Below are positions 33,036-40,829 of a stretch of DNA of 42,015 nucleotides, one piece after another; the stretch's first letter is position 1, and each line of letters starts with the position of its first letter. The position numbers were made by a program, and so were the translations under genes. The notes under the pieces were generated by a model that made no database searches, was not told the DNA's origin, and saw only the letters and a program-made list of their open reading frames with translations. Where the stretch lies: NCBI GenBank assembly GCA_964399465.1, contig CAYNRA010000019.1:1-42015 (forward strand), written 5' to 3'. This DNA comes from CAYNRA01 sp964399465 (lineage in GTDB: Bacteria > Bacteroidota > Bacteroidia > Cytophagales > Spirosomataceae).

Positions 33036-34010
33036 TTAATTAGCCCAGTCAATCCAATTATTTTGTTTTTCCAATTTATACTGCCAATTTTTGGGCATGT
33101 TTGAAAAGAAGTCCTTTCCTGTAAATGCCTCCAATTCCTTCACACTTTTGGCATAGACACTTAATTTTTTTGTAGAACTTGCCTTGTTCGGTAGTAAAAA
33201 GGCAATCATTCGGGCAGATGCAAGTTGGTTGGGTTGGTAAACCAAAATTTTGTAAAAGTGAGTTGGGACGGATATTTTGGTTTTATTTCCAATTTTTTTA
33301 GGTCTTTCACCAATCACGGAGCCCGTAATAACAAGTAATTCTTTATCGCGGCGTACCCATTGCCTTACTTGCGATTCCAGTTGTTCCCAAATTTCGCGGT
33401 TAAATTCAGGTGCTTGCGGGCTAATATTGCTCATGTAGAAAGTTTCGTCCATCAAATCTTGGCAGCATTTGAAATCAGCAGCGGGAACCAAGTGTCCGCG
33501 GTCAAAGCCACTTCGCGCGTAATCAGACGTAACGGCTGTTTGTGTAGAAACGGCTGGGTCCGGAATAAACGAACTACCGTCACGACTTGCTTGGCCAATT
33601 ACGTGTTCTTTGCGGAGGAAATAGGCAACCCAAACGGCTTGTTCGTGTTTTTCATTATAACTCAAGGCATAATTTGCCTTAATGACTAATTCTTCGTTTT
33701 TGAGTACGGGAGGGAAAAAATCTTCACTTGGAACAATTCCTGATTTTGTTTTTCCACCATTGAGGGCAGACTTCGTGTTTTCAACCGCTTTTTTAACTTC
33801 ATTAACGGCCTCTAACGTTTGTTTGCCTTTTTCTAGGAAATTTTCAGCTTCTTCTACTTTGGAGTCAATTCTGGATTTTGTCGCTTTGTATGGGTTTTCG
33901 CCAAGTGTTTGTGTGGACGATGAATTCGTTGCGTTTGGACTTTCTTTTTGGTATAAGAAATAACTGATACCTAAGAATACGAGTAGCAAAAAGATTTTAT
34001 TTGATTTCAT
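33036..34010 (-). CDS. DNA/RNA non-specific endonuclease, membrane-anchored
   Basis: 324 residues. An N-terminal membrane anchor or signal peptide (5-20) is followed by a helical, charged linker (~40-90) and a beta-beta-alpha-metal nuclease domain. The DRGH motif is at 170-173 in FDRGHLVPAADF, with His173 as general base. The metal-binding region is SNISPQAPEFNREIWEQLE (Asn195, Asn204 and following acid). It should cut DNA and RNA with Mg2+ in the periplasm or at the cell surface, for nutrient recovery or defence. First gene of the minus-strand series ending with uvrB. Confidence 0.92.
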   Translation of the reverse strand: MKSNKIFLLLVFLGISYFLYQKESPNATNSSSTQTLGENPYKATKSRIDSKVEEAENFLEKGKQTLEAVNEVKKAVENTKSALNGGKTKSGIVPSEDFFPPVLKNEELVIKANYALSYNEKHEQAVWVAYFLRKEHVIGQASRDGSSFIPDPAVSTQTAVTSDYARSGFDRGHLVPAADFKCCQDLMDETFYMSNISPQAPEFNREIWEQLESQVRQWVRRDKELLVITGSVIGERPKKIGNKTKISVPTHFYKILVYQPNQLASARMIAFLLPNKASSTKKLSVYAKSVKELEAFTGKDFFSNMPKNWQYKLEKQNNWIDWAN

Positions 34011-34102
34011 TTTCTGGATAAATGGGGCTTATATGATTGAATGTTTTTGAGTAGATACGAAAGGAATGGATGAACGGTACAAATTTATATGAAAAGTATA
34101 CG

Positions 34103-34110
34103 TACATTTG
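34103..34110 (+). promoter_or_regulatory. Putative -7 box of the barrel-protein gene
   Basis: TACATTTG, a perfect TAnnTTTG, 19 bases before the ATG at 34130. No TTTG at the usual -33 distance. Confidence 0.4.
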
Positions 34111-34129
34111 AATATAAATAAACAAAATA

Positions 34130-34900
34130 ATGAGAACAAAGATACACAAAATTACCACAATGCTTTTGGCGATAGGGCTACTTCTAGGCCAATTTTTACA
34201 CACATTTGCCCAAGAAAAAGAACCTGAAAAGCTGGTTCTATTAAAGTTATATCCTATTCCACTAGCTACAAGTTCAATGGCTTTCGGTGCGGAGATTTTC
34301 AACAAAGATAAGACGCGAAGTACCAATGTTATGTTAGGAATTAGGTATAGTAATGAAGCGATGAATAGTAGCGCAATAATTGGTGGCAAGAATGAGTCTA
34401 TTGATAATTTTAGTAAATGGAGTGGATTAACAGGGCAAATAGAAAGACGTATGTATGTACCCGCATTTACCCGTTTAGAAAAGGGAACATGGTTAGATAA
34501 TTACGGTAGTTTGGGTGTTTACTGGGCTCCAACTCTCAAAATGGATTACTCAGTGAATGATTTCGATAAGAGCTTCTTTGATTATTCAAGAGGAAATAAC
34601 AACGGGTCTGGTTCTTTTGAGCCAATGAAAGTGACCAATCTTGGTAAAATTTCGTATGTAGGTGTCACACCATGTCTGAACATTGGACTTCAGTTTACAA
34701 TGTTTCAATATCTTTATCTGGATTTCTCCATCGGTGCAGGTCTTCGACTTTTAGATACTAATGTGATTTCACAGGAGCAATCAGGAGGTAATGCAGGACA
34801 ATACTCAAACTACAACGGTTTGAGCACTAATATCGACCGAGCAATTCAAAATGATGGTGTTCAAGTAACTGGTGGTATAAGTATTGGGGTTAAATGGTAA
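34130..34900 (+). CDS. Probable outer-membrane beta-barrel protein, uncharacterised
   Basis: 256 residues; family not named with certainty. A signal peptide is cut near TFAQ. The mature part alternates short beta strands with turns rich in Gly, Asn and Ser, and ends in ITGGISIGVKW-like strand sequence with a terminal aromatic residue (GISIGVKW), as outer-membrane barrels do. Segments such as SSMAFGAEIFNK, LGIRYSNE, YLYLDFSIGAGLRLL and YGSLGVYWAP look like barrel strands. Small Bacteroidota barrels of this sort are often annotated only as DUFs. The stop codon directly abuts the stop of the convergent protease gene with no bases between. Confidence 0.6.
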   Translation: MRTKIHKITTMLLAIGLLLGQFLHTFAQEKEPEKLVLLKLYPIPLATSSMAFGAEIFNKDKTRSTNVMLGIRYSNEAMNSSAIIGGKNESIDNFSKWSGLTGQIERRMYVPAFTRLEKGTWLDNYGSLGVYWAPTLKMDYSVNDFDKSFFDYSRGNNNGSGSFEPMKVTNLGKISYVGVTPCLNIGLQFTMFQYLYLDFSIGAGLRLLDTNVISQEQSGGNAGQYSNYNGLSTNIDRAIQNDGVQVTGGISIGVKW

Positions 34901-36172
34901 CTAGATAAATCGTTTTAGTCGAAAATAAGTGAAAATAACTTCTTCGTTTCGCCGAATAAATAACTCGATTTCTCGCCCTTCTTTACTAGATAATAATTTG
35001 TATATTTCGCTGAGTGTCAGGTCTGTAACTCGTTGATTGTTAATGAATACTAATTCGTCACCAGGTTGCAGACCTGCTTCTTCAGCAGGAGACGATTCTA
35101 CGACCTTTTGTATATAAACTTGACTAAGGTCTTTGTTTTTTCCTCTGATTTCAAGTCCGCTCATATCATGTTCAAACGGTTCGCGTACTCGTTGCTTATT
35201 GGGCTTGAGGAATAGTCTGCCTCCACGGTAATCAAATGTCACACGGAATCTTCGCAGAAATTCTCCACCAACGCTTCCCTGCCTGCTTTGTTCTTGGGCA
35301 AGAAATTTAGTACCAAAAGAAGCTTCGTCTGGAAAAGAAGCAAGTACATTGTGTAATTTTAATGAACCTATTTCTACCGTTTGAACTCTCCCTACATGTC
35401 CACTAATATTTCCGTTTAAGCCCCTTCCTAAATTTGCACGAATCACTTTAGAGGGCAAAGGTAGTTTTCCGCTTTCACTTTCTTGATTCAATAAAAGTGC
35501 GTGACCAGCCCCTGTATCTATTACCAACCGGACAGGAAGTAGAGCAGAATCTCCAACCGAAATGGACATAGATTCGATGTATGGTTTACTCTGCGTAACG
35601 GTCATTGGATAAGACGTACCATACCTTCTTGGGCGAGGTGAAAAAGATTCATTTGAACGTAAAAAGAGTTCTTTGTTCTCATAATCAATTGTTACGACAA
35701 ATGTATTGAACAAATCATACCCAAAAATCCCATGAATCGGGATGCCCATGAAATCAGAAAGATGTAAAATATCCTCGTTGAGAACGACCAAATTTTGTTG
35801 GAATGCCTGCACGTCACCAAGCCGAAGCGTATGTCCGATAGAAACCTGAGCCATAAGTGGTTCCCCTTCGCCTGCACCAGTAATCGAAACTGTACGAACA
35901 TACTTATAGCCAATCTTTTGTGCCACTTCAGGGTCAGTGATGATAGTCGAACTGACACCTGTGTCAAGGATAAAACGCAGCGTGTCGGATTGATCAATAG
36001 TGACTTTTATGACGAGTAAATTGGAATGAATTTCAAAGGGAATATGCGCGACTTTCTGCTTTTTGGACATAAAGTGATACCCGAAAGGAACAGGGTCTGT
36101 TGCTTTCTTCTGTCCTAAGCTCTCAGTTATACATATAAATAAAAAAAAGATTACTTTGTCTAGGCATCTCAT
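34901..36172 (-). CDS. Retropepsin-like aspartyl protease with PDZ domain
   Basis: 423 residues with a signal peptide (cut near SLGQ). Two half-domains each carry a DTG: FILDTGVSST (Asp70) and LVIDTGAGHA (Asp219). Each DTG lobe also has downstream hydrophobic-Gly blocks (HGIFGYDLFN and GSVGGEFLRRF). A PDZ domain occupies ~330-420 (SSPAEEAGLQPGDELVFINNQRV). Exported aspartyl protease-PDZ proteins are common in Bacteroidota; the substrate is unknown. Having both DTG lobes in one chain would allow an intramolecular active site. Gene stands alone. Confidence 0.9.
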   Translation of the reverse strand: MRCLDKVIFFLFICITESLGQKKATDPVPFGYHFMSKKQKVAHIPFEIHSNLLVIKVTIDQSDTLRFILDTGVSSTIITDPEVAQKIGYKYVRTVSITGAGEGEPLMAQVSIGHTLRLGDVQAFQQNLVVLNEDILHLSDFMGIPIHGIFGYDLFNTFVVTIDYENKELFLRSNESFSPRPRRYGTSYPMTVTQSKPYIESMSISVGDSALLPVRLVIDTGAGHALLLNQESESGKLPLPSKVIRANLGRGLNGNISGHVGRVQTVEIGSLKLHNVLASFPDEASFGTKFLAQEQSRQGSVGGEFLRRFRVTFDYRGGRLFLKPNKQRVREPFEHDMSGLEIRGKNKDLSQVYIQKVVESSPAEEAGLQPGDELVFINNQRVTDLTLSEIYKLLSSKEGREIELFIRRNEEVIFTYFRLKRFI

Positions 36173-36379
36173 GTAAATAGGACATTATTATTAACCGAAT
36201 CGCTTATGTCTAATTTTTTGCCGTGATTGCACAGAAATATACGTAACTCTTGGTAAGAGACAATGGTTTTTGTGAATAATTCAATTTTGTTAAGTGAAGT
36301 AGAGATCTATTCCCGCTATTCCCATTCATTTCTTTGTTGGTATGCGATATATTTCGGAATTTTGTAAAAAAATAGGGAA

Positions 36380-37426
36380 TTGAAAAAGAGTAAAAAAGAT
36401 ATACGAGAGGCTAGTTTCCAAGAGATTAAGCAGTTTTTAGTGGATTCTGGCGAGAAAGCATTTCGTGCGAAACAGATATGGGAATGGCTTTGGCAAAAAT
36501 CTGCCATATCGTTTCAAGAAATGACCAATTTATCGGTCAAAACACGGGAATTTCTAGAAGATAATTTTGCCATTTATCCCGTTCAAGTTTCATCAAGTCA
36601 AATAAGTAACGATAGAACTATCAAATCGGGCTTTCGCCTACACGATGGACATCTAGTAGAAGGTGTCCTCATTCCGGCAGATGACCGAATGACCGCCTGC
36701 GTTTCTTCACAAGTTGGTTGTTCGCTGACGTGTAAATTTTGTGCAACGGGTTATATGAATAGAGAGCGTAACCTGGATGCGGCTGAGATTTACGACCAAG
36801 TTGTCTTAATCAAAAAGCAAGCGGAAGAACATTACCAAGCTCCCTTGACGAACATCGTCTATATGGGAATGGGCGAACCTTTATTGAATTATACCAATGT
36901 CTTGCAGTCAATTCAACATATCACTTCACCCGAAGGGCTCAATTGGTCTCCCCGTAGAATTACACTTTCTACTGCGGGTATTGCCAAAATGATTAAAAAA
37001 TTAGCCGATGACGAGGTGAAATTTAATTTGGCGCTTTCTCTTCACGCAGCAAACGATGAAAAACGAAACCAAATTATGCCGATTAATGAAAGTAATAGTT
37101 TGGCAAATTTGGCTGAGGCATTGGCTTATTTTTACGCCAAAACACAAAATCGAATTACGTTGGAATACATTGTTTTCCATGGTTTCAACGACCAAATAAG
37201 CGATGCTAGAGAGCTTTGGGAATTTACCAAAAAAGTCCCATCCAAAGTAAATATCATCGAATACAATCCCATCGCTGAGGCGAAATATGTCAATGCAGAT
37301 CCAAAAGCAATTGAAAACTTTGCTGGATTCCTAGAAAGTCGTGGTGTAATTGTAAATGTTCGTCGAAGTCGCGGCAAAGATATTGATGCAGCTTGTGGGC
37401 AACTTGCCATCAAAAACAAAGAATAA
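36380..37426 (+). CDS. rlmN: Dual-specificity RNA methyltransferase RlmN
   Basis: Radical-SAM enzyme that methylates C2 of A2503 in 23S rRNA (and A37 in some tRNAs); 348 residues. The CxxxCxxC cluster motif is C114, C118, C121 in GCSLTCKFCATG, and the second catalytic cysteine is Cys339 in DIDAACGQL. Other family blocks are VYMGMGEPLLNY, RRITLSTAGI and SLHAANDEKRNQIMP. A stop lies 15 bases upstream (36365-36367) and no ATG or GTG is available before the conserved region, so the TTG at 36380 is the likely start. A near-match -7 box (TATATTTC, 36348-36355) with TTTG at 36333 lies upstream. Confidence 0.96.
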   Translation: MKKSKKDIREASFQEIKQFLVDSGEKAFRAKQIWEWLWQKSAISFQEMTNLSVKTREFLEDNFAIYPVQVSSSQISNDRTIKSGFRLHDGHLVEGVLIPADDRMTACVSSQVGCSLTCKFCATGYMNRERNLDAAEIYDQVVLIKKQAEEHYQAPLTNIVYMGMGEPLLNYTNVLQSIQHITSPEGLNWSPRRITLSTAGIAKMIKKLADDEVKFNLALSLHAANDEKRNQIMPINESNSLANLAEALAYFYAKTQNRITLEYIVFHGFNDQISDARELWEFTKKVPSKVNIIEYNPIAEAKYVNADPKAIENFAGFLESRGVIVNVRRSRGKDIDAACGQLAIKNKE

Positions 37427-37555
37427 TAGGTATTTTCTGGAAATTTAATTATTTGATAATACAAGATAGCCTCTTTGGGGTTGGGGCTTAACTAAAATAA
37501 GTACAAATTTGCACCACCAATATGAAATCACTGAAATTCACTTAATTCAATTCTT

Positions 37556-38974
37556 ATGTTTGGACTAGAACTCGACATTTTTATACTTCTCACCATAGCC
37601 ATTGTCGCGGCTTGTGCTTTTGAGTTTATCAATGGTTTTCACGATACAGCAAATGCCGTGGCCACTGTTATTTACACCAATTCCCTAAAACCAACCCAAG
37701 CAGTTGTTTGGTCGGGTATCATGAACTTCGTCGGAGTAATTACCGGTGGAGTAGGGGTTGGGCTGAGTATTGTTAATTTACTCCCAGTTGAACTACTCAT
37801 CGACCAAAACGTATATCAAAGTATTGCCATGGTTTTGGCCTTGCTTTTGAGTGCTATCATCTGGAATTTCGGTACATGGTACTTCGGTCTTCCATCTTCA
37901 AGCTCGCACACGCTCATCGGAGCGATTTTGGGTGTCGGATTGGGTTATGCTTTACTTCCTGACAACACAATGGGCGTAGCAGCCATTAACTGGGATAAAG
38001 CAAAAAGTGTCTTTACCGGTTTATTCCTCGCTCCTCTGATTGGTTTTACAATGGCAGTGGTGCTCATGTTTGTAATCCGTAATTCGGTTTCTAAAGAAAT
38101 TCGTCAGCAAATCACTTCTGAGCCAAAGAAAAACCAAAAACCTCCAGTTTGGATTCGTTGGTCACTGATTGTCACATGTACACTCGTGAGTTTCTTCCAC
38201 GGTCGTAACGATGGACAGAAAGGAATCGGTTTGATGATGCTTATCTTAATCGGTATCTTACCCTCCTATTTTTCAATTAATCCAAATAGTGATTTAGGAC
38301 AATTAAAGCCGAGTATGGCCATTATTGAAGAAATTACGAATAAAATTGATACCACAAATTTGTCGCAAGCAGATATCAATCGAATTGTTACGACAAGAGA
38401 AAAAGTAGCTGAACTTAAACATCTCTCTGGTAAGGCGAAATTTAGTGATAAAGATAATTTAGAGCTTCGAAAAGATGTACTCTTGATTAGTAGTAATGTG
38501 AAGAAAATTGTGGACAATGAGCTAATTGAATTAAGTGATGCCGACAAAAAAACACTTAAAAAGTTAGCTACTGAAGAAGAAAAAGGGATTCGTGCCTACA
38601 CAGACTATGCACCTTTCTGGGTTATTCTTATGATTTCACTTTCTTTAGGTTTAGGAACGATGATTGGATGGAAGCGAATCGTAGTTACGGTAGGAGAGAA
38701 AATTGGTAAATCTCACTTAACATATGCACAAGGTGCTTCTGCTGAGTTGGTTGCTGCGGCAACGATTGGTTTAGCTTCCGGGTTTGGTCTGCCTGTAAGT
38801 ACAACACACACGCTGTCTTCTGGTATTGCGGGTACAATGGTGGCTAGTAAAGGAGTGAAAAACCTCCAAGCAGGAACCATCCGGAATATCGCTATTGCTT
38901 GGGTACTTACGCTTCCTGTATCGATTCTCTTATCTGCGGTTCTTTTTATTTTCCTCCGTTGGTTAATTGCATAA
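37556..38974 (+). CDS. PiT family inorganic phosphate transporter
   Basis: 472-residue membrane transporter that co-transports phosphate (with divalent metal or cation) into the cell. The two PiT signature repeats are NGFHDTANAVAT (26-37) and FFHGRNDGQKGIG (from ~214). The SSSSHTLIGA and STTHTLSSG loops follow the membrane segments of each half. Between the halves is a soluble, helical, charged stretch of roughly 100 residues (~245-345), a variable region of the family. A strong terminator follows. Transcription is separate from rlmN, which ends about 130 bases upstream. Confidence 0.94.
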   Translation: MFGLELDIFILLTIAIVAACAFEFINGFHDTANAVATVIYTNSLKPTQAVVWSGIMNFVGVITGGVGVGLSIVNLLPVELLIDQNVYQSIAMVLALLLSAIIWNFGTWYFGLPSSSSHTLIGAILGVGLGYALLPDNTMGVAAINWDKAKSVFTGLFLAPLIGFTMAVVLMFVIRNSVSKEIRQQITSEPKKNQKPPVWIRWSLIVTCTLVSFFHGRNDGQKGIGLMMLILIGILPSYFSINPNSDLGQLKPSMAIIEEITNKIDTTNLSQADINRIVTTREKVAELKHLSGKAKFSDKDNLELRKDVLLISSNVKKIVDNELIELSDADKKTLKKLATEEEKGIRAYTDYAPFWVILMISLSLGLGTMIGWKRIVVTVGEKIGKSHLTYAQGASAELVAAATIGLASGFGLPVSTTHTLSSGIAGTMVASKGVKNLQAGTIRNIAIAWVLTLPVSILLSAVLFIFLRWLIA

Positions 38975-38997
38975 AACTTCTTTTAATACAAATATAT

Positions 38998-39041
38998 AAA
39001 TGAAAGAGAGGCTGCCAATTTTGGTAGCCTCTCTTTCATTT
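38998..39041. terminator. Intrinsic terminator after the phosphate transporter
   Basis: 16-bp perfect stem AAATGAAAGAGAGGCT (38998-39013) and AGCCTCTCTTTCATTT (39026-39041), extended by a G-U pair and CCA/TGG to a 4-base loop. It lies 23 bases after the stop. Confidence 0.9.
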
Positions 39042-39081
39042 ATAGCGATACACGAAAGTGTCCTTTTGAATAAAGAGAGAA

Positions 39082-39168
39082 TTAGAAAAGGAGATAATAC
39101 ACGGCAATAGAAATCAAAAAAAAGAAGTAATTCTTCCACTCACGAATTGTACCTAATAATGGATTCAT
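39082..39168 (-). CDS. Possible 28-residue single-span membrane peptide
   Basis: Small open frame beginning MNPLLGTIREWKNYF and continuing into a hydrophobic stretch that ends in YYLLF. It has a polar, tryptophan-containing head followed by one transmembrane-length helix, the common build of bacterial membrane micropeptides. It lies alone in the longest gene-free stretch of the window, and the start is preceded by an A-rich sequence (AAATAAAAA) typical of Bacteroidota ribosome binding. No homologue recognised; coding status is uncertain. Confidence 0.35.
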   Translation of the reverse strand: MNPLLGTIREWKNYFFFLISIAVYYLLF

Positions 39169-39436
39169 TTTTTATTTCAAAATAATGAATTGATTGTAAA
39201 TTAATTATGAAGAGAATTTTAAGAAATTAAGCAGGGCGATGGTCTATAAACAAAGAATCAGGGCATAACCCTGATCTTTGTAATTACACCAATATGAATC
39301 AAGCTGAATTGATTCGATTTCTTCTTTAAAAGGGAACTCCTCTTAAAACGTGCAATGTAGCAGTTGACTATTATTAAATTATTAAGCCAACATTAACTAA
39401 TCTACTCATCTTGTTTTATTCTTATTTTTATCCTAG
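39169..39436. other. Intergenic stretch with one imperfect hairpin
   Basis: Gene-free. The only structure seen is an imperfect inverted repeat, CAAAGAATCAGGG (39251-39263) against CCCTGATCTTTG (39269-39280), with one bulged base and a CATAA loop. No T run follows on the plus strand. The rest shows no ORF of coding character. Confidence 0.5.
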
Positions 39437-39498
39437 GTGACGTTTTGATAATTGTGACGTAACAATAGGGTAACATTGGAGCTCTACTTTTGTGACGT
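39437..39498 (+). promoter_or_regulatory. Three GTGACGT direct repeats at the beta-helix gene promoter
   Basis: GTGACGT occurs at 39437-39443, 39454-39460 and 39492-39498, starts 17 and 38 bases apart, all in the same orientation. A perfect -7 box TACTTTTG (39485-39492) touches the third copy, and no good -33 box is present. This suggests an activator-dependent promoter for the lipoprotein and perhaps the TonB receptor. The regulator is unknown. Confidence 0.45.
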
Positions 39499-39548
39499 TG
39501 TTTTAATTCAAGAAGAAAATAAACATTACTTCACAAATTTTATCTTTT

Positions 39549-40754
39549 ATGAAATTCAATTTTAGACACATTTCTGTACTGGTAGCTGCAGTGGTAACAC
39601 TAACGCTAAGTTCTTGTGAGGAAGAAGTTGTATTCAACATTCCAGCGGTTACTCAGCCTGAAGCTGCTTCGACTGTAACAGGTTCTTCTATTGATATNNN
39701 NNNNNNNNNNNNNNNNNNNNNNNNNNNNNNNNNNNNNNNNNNNNNNNNNNNNNNNNNNNNNNNNNNNNNNNNNNNNNNNNNNNNNNNNNNNNNNNNNGGT
39801 GCAAATGCTACTGCCTTGATTATCGCTCGTGGTGCTAAAATCAATGCTGCAGGTACAGCTGAAAAGCCAATTATCTTCACGTCTGTTGCTGATGAAATCA
39901 AACCAGGCGAAATCAAATCACCGAATCTTGAGCCTACTTTAAGTGGTCTTTGGGGTGGATTAATCGTACTCGGAAATGCACCTGTATCAGCTGTGTCTGA
40001 GTCAGTTCAAATCGAAGGTATTCCAGCGTCTGACCAAAATGGTCTTTATGGAGGTACAAATCCAGCAGATAACTCGGGTGTAATCAAGTACGTGTCTATC
40101 CGTCATGGAGGTGCAAACATTGGTGAAGGAAATGAAATCAACGGTTTAACGCTTGGTGGAGTTGGTTCAGGTACTATCATTGAAAACATTGAGATAGTTG
40201 CTAATCAAGACGATGGTATCGAGTGGTTCGGTGGTACAGTAAGTGTAAAAAATGCACTTGTTTGGAATGCTGGTGACGATGCACTTGACACAGACCAAGC
40301 TTGGTCAGGAACACTCGATAACTTCATCGTTATCTGTGGTGAAACAGATCACGCACTAGAAATCGACGGCCCAGAAGGCGCTCTTCTTGCTGGTCATACT
40401 GTGAAAAATGGTTCTGTAAAAGGTTCTTCAGTAGCAGAACTAGGTGACTTCAGAGCGAGTGCAAGAGGTACTTTTGAAAACATCTACTTCTTCAACTTCC
40501 CAAGTCCAGCAACTTCAGGTGGTAGAGGCGATTTCTCTCTTTCTTCTGGTTCAGATGTGACTTTCGCTAACGGTGACCTGAAGTTCAATAACTTAGAAAT
40601 TACATTGGCTACAGGTACTACATTGACAGAAGTATTCAGAAACGGAACAAGCGTGCATGCCAAAGCTGTGACTACGCGTACAACGGGAGCTACAGTAGCT
40701 GCATTCAATGGTTGGTCATATGCTTCTGCAAACGGAGCTTTAACAGGATTCTAA
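39549..40754 (+). CDS. Beta-helix-like surface lipoprotein, interrupted by an assembly gap
   Basis: About 401 residues if the N run is counted. Lipobox LSSC with Cys23. The region after the gap (ALIIARGAKINAAGTAEKPIIFTS, GLWGGLIVLGNAP, then repeated strand-turn units such as GTIIENIEIVANQDDGIEWFGGTVSVKNALVWNAGDDALDTDQAW) is typical of parallel beta-helix proteins of Bacteroidota. Databases sometimes mislabel these 'multidrug transporter'. The 100-N gap removes the part just before ALIIARG, and its real length is unknown, so the frame across it is not proven. It probably partners the TonB-dependent receptor that follows, perhaps as a substrate-binding lipoprotein; the substrate is unknown. Confidence 0.75.
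   Translation: MKFNFRHISVLVAAVVTLTLSSCEEEVVFNIPAVTQPEAASTVTGSSIDXXXXXXXXXXXXXXXXXXXXXXXXXXXXXXXXXXGANATALIIARGAKINAAGTAEKPIIFTSVADEIKPGEIKSPNLEPTLSGLWGGLIVLGNAPVSAVSESVQIEGIPASDQNGLYGGTNPADNSGVIKYVSIRHGGANIGEGNEINGLTLGGVGSGTIIENIEIVANQDDGIEWFGGTVSVKNALVWNAGDDALDTDQAWSGTLDNFIVICGETDHALEIDGPEGALLAGHTVKNGSVKGSSVAELGDFRASARGTFENIYFFNFPSPATSGGRGDFSLSSGSDVTFANGDLKFNNLEITLATGTTLTEVFRNGTSVHAKAVTTRTTGATVAAFNGWSYASANGALTGF
39698..39797. other. Assembly gap of 100 N inside the lipoprotein gene
   Basis: Exactly 100 N, a placeholder length. Unlike the first gap, the two flanks share no duplicated sequence, so real bases are probably missing. Confidence 0.95.
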
Positions 40755-40770
40755 TCTTATTTTCTTTTTC

Positions 40771-40800
40771 AAAACTCACAAGTGTAAGCTTGTGAGTTTT
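40771..40800. terminator. Hairpin between lipoprotein and TonB receptor genes
   Basis: Perfect 12-bp stem AAAACTCACAAG (40771-40782) and CTTGTGAGTTTT (40789-40800) with a 6-base loop, 16 bases after the lipoprotein stop and 30 bases before the receptor start. The T run is short (four), so it may act as a partial terminator or stabilise the upstream mRNA. Confidence 0.65.
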
Positions 40801-40829
40801 AAGCATTTACAAATTACACCATATTTTGT

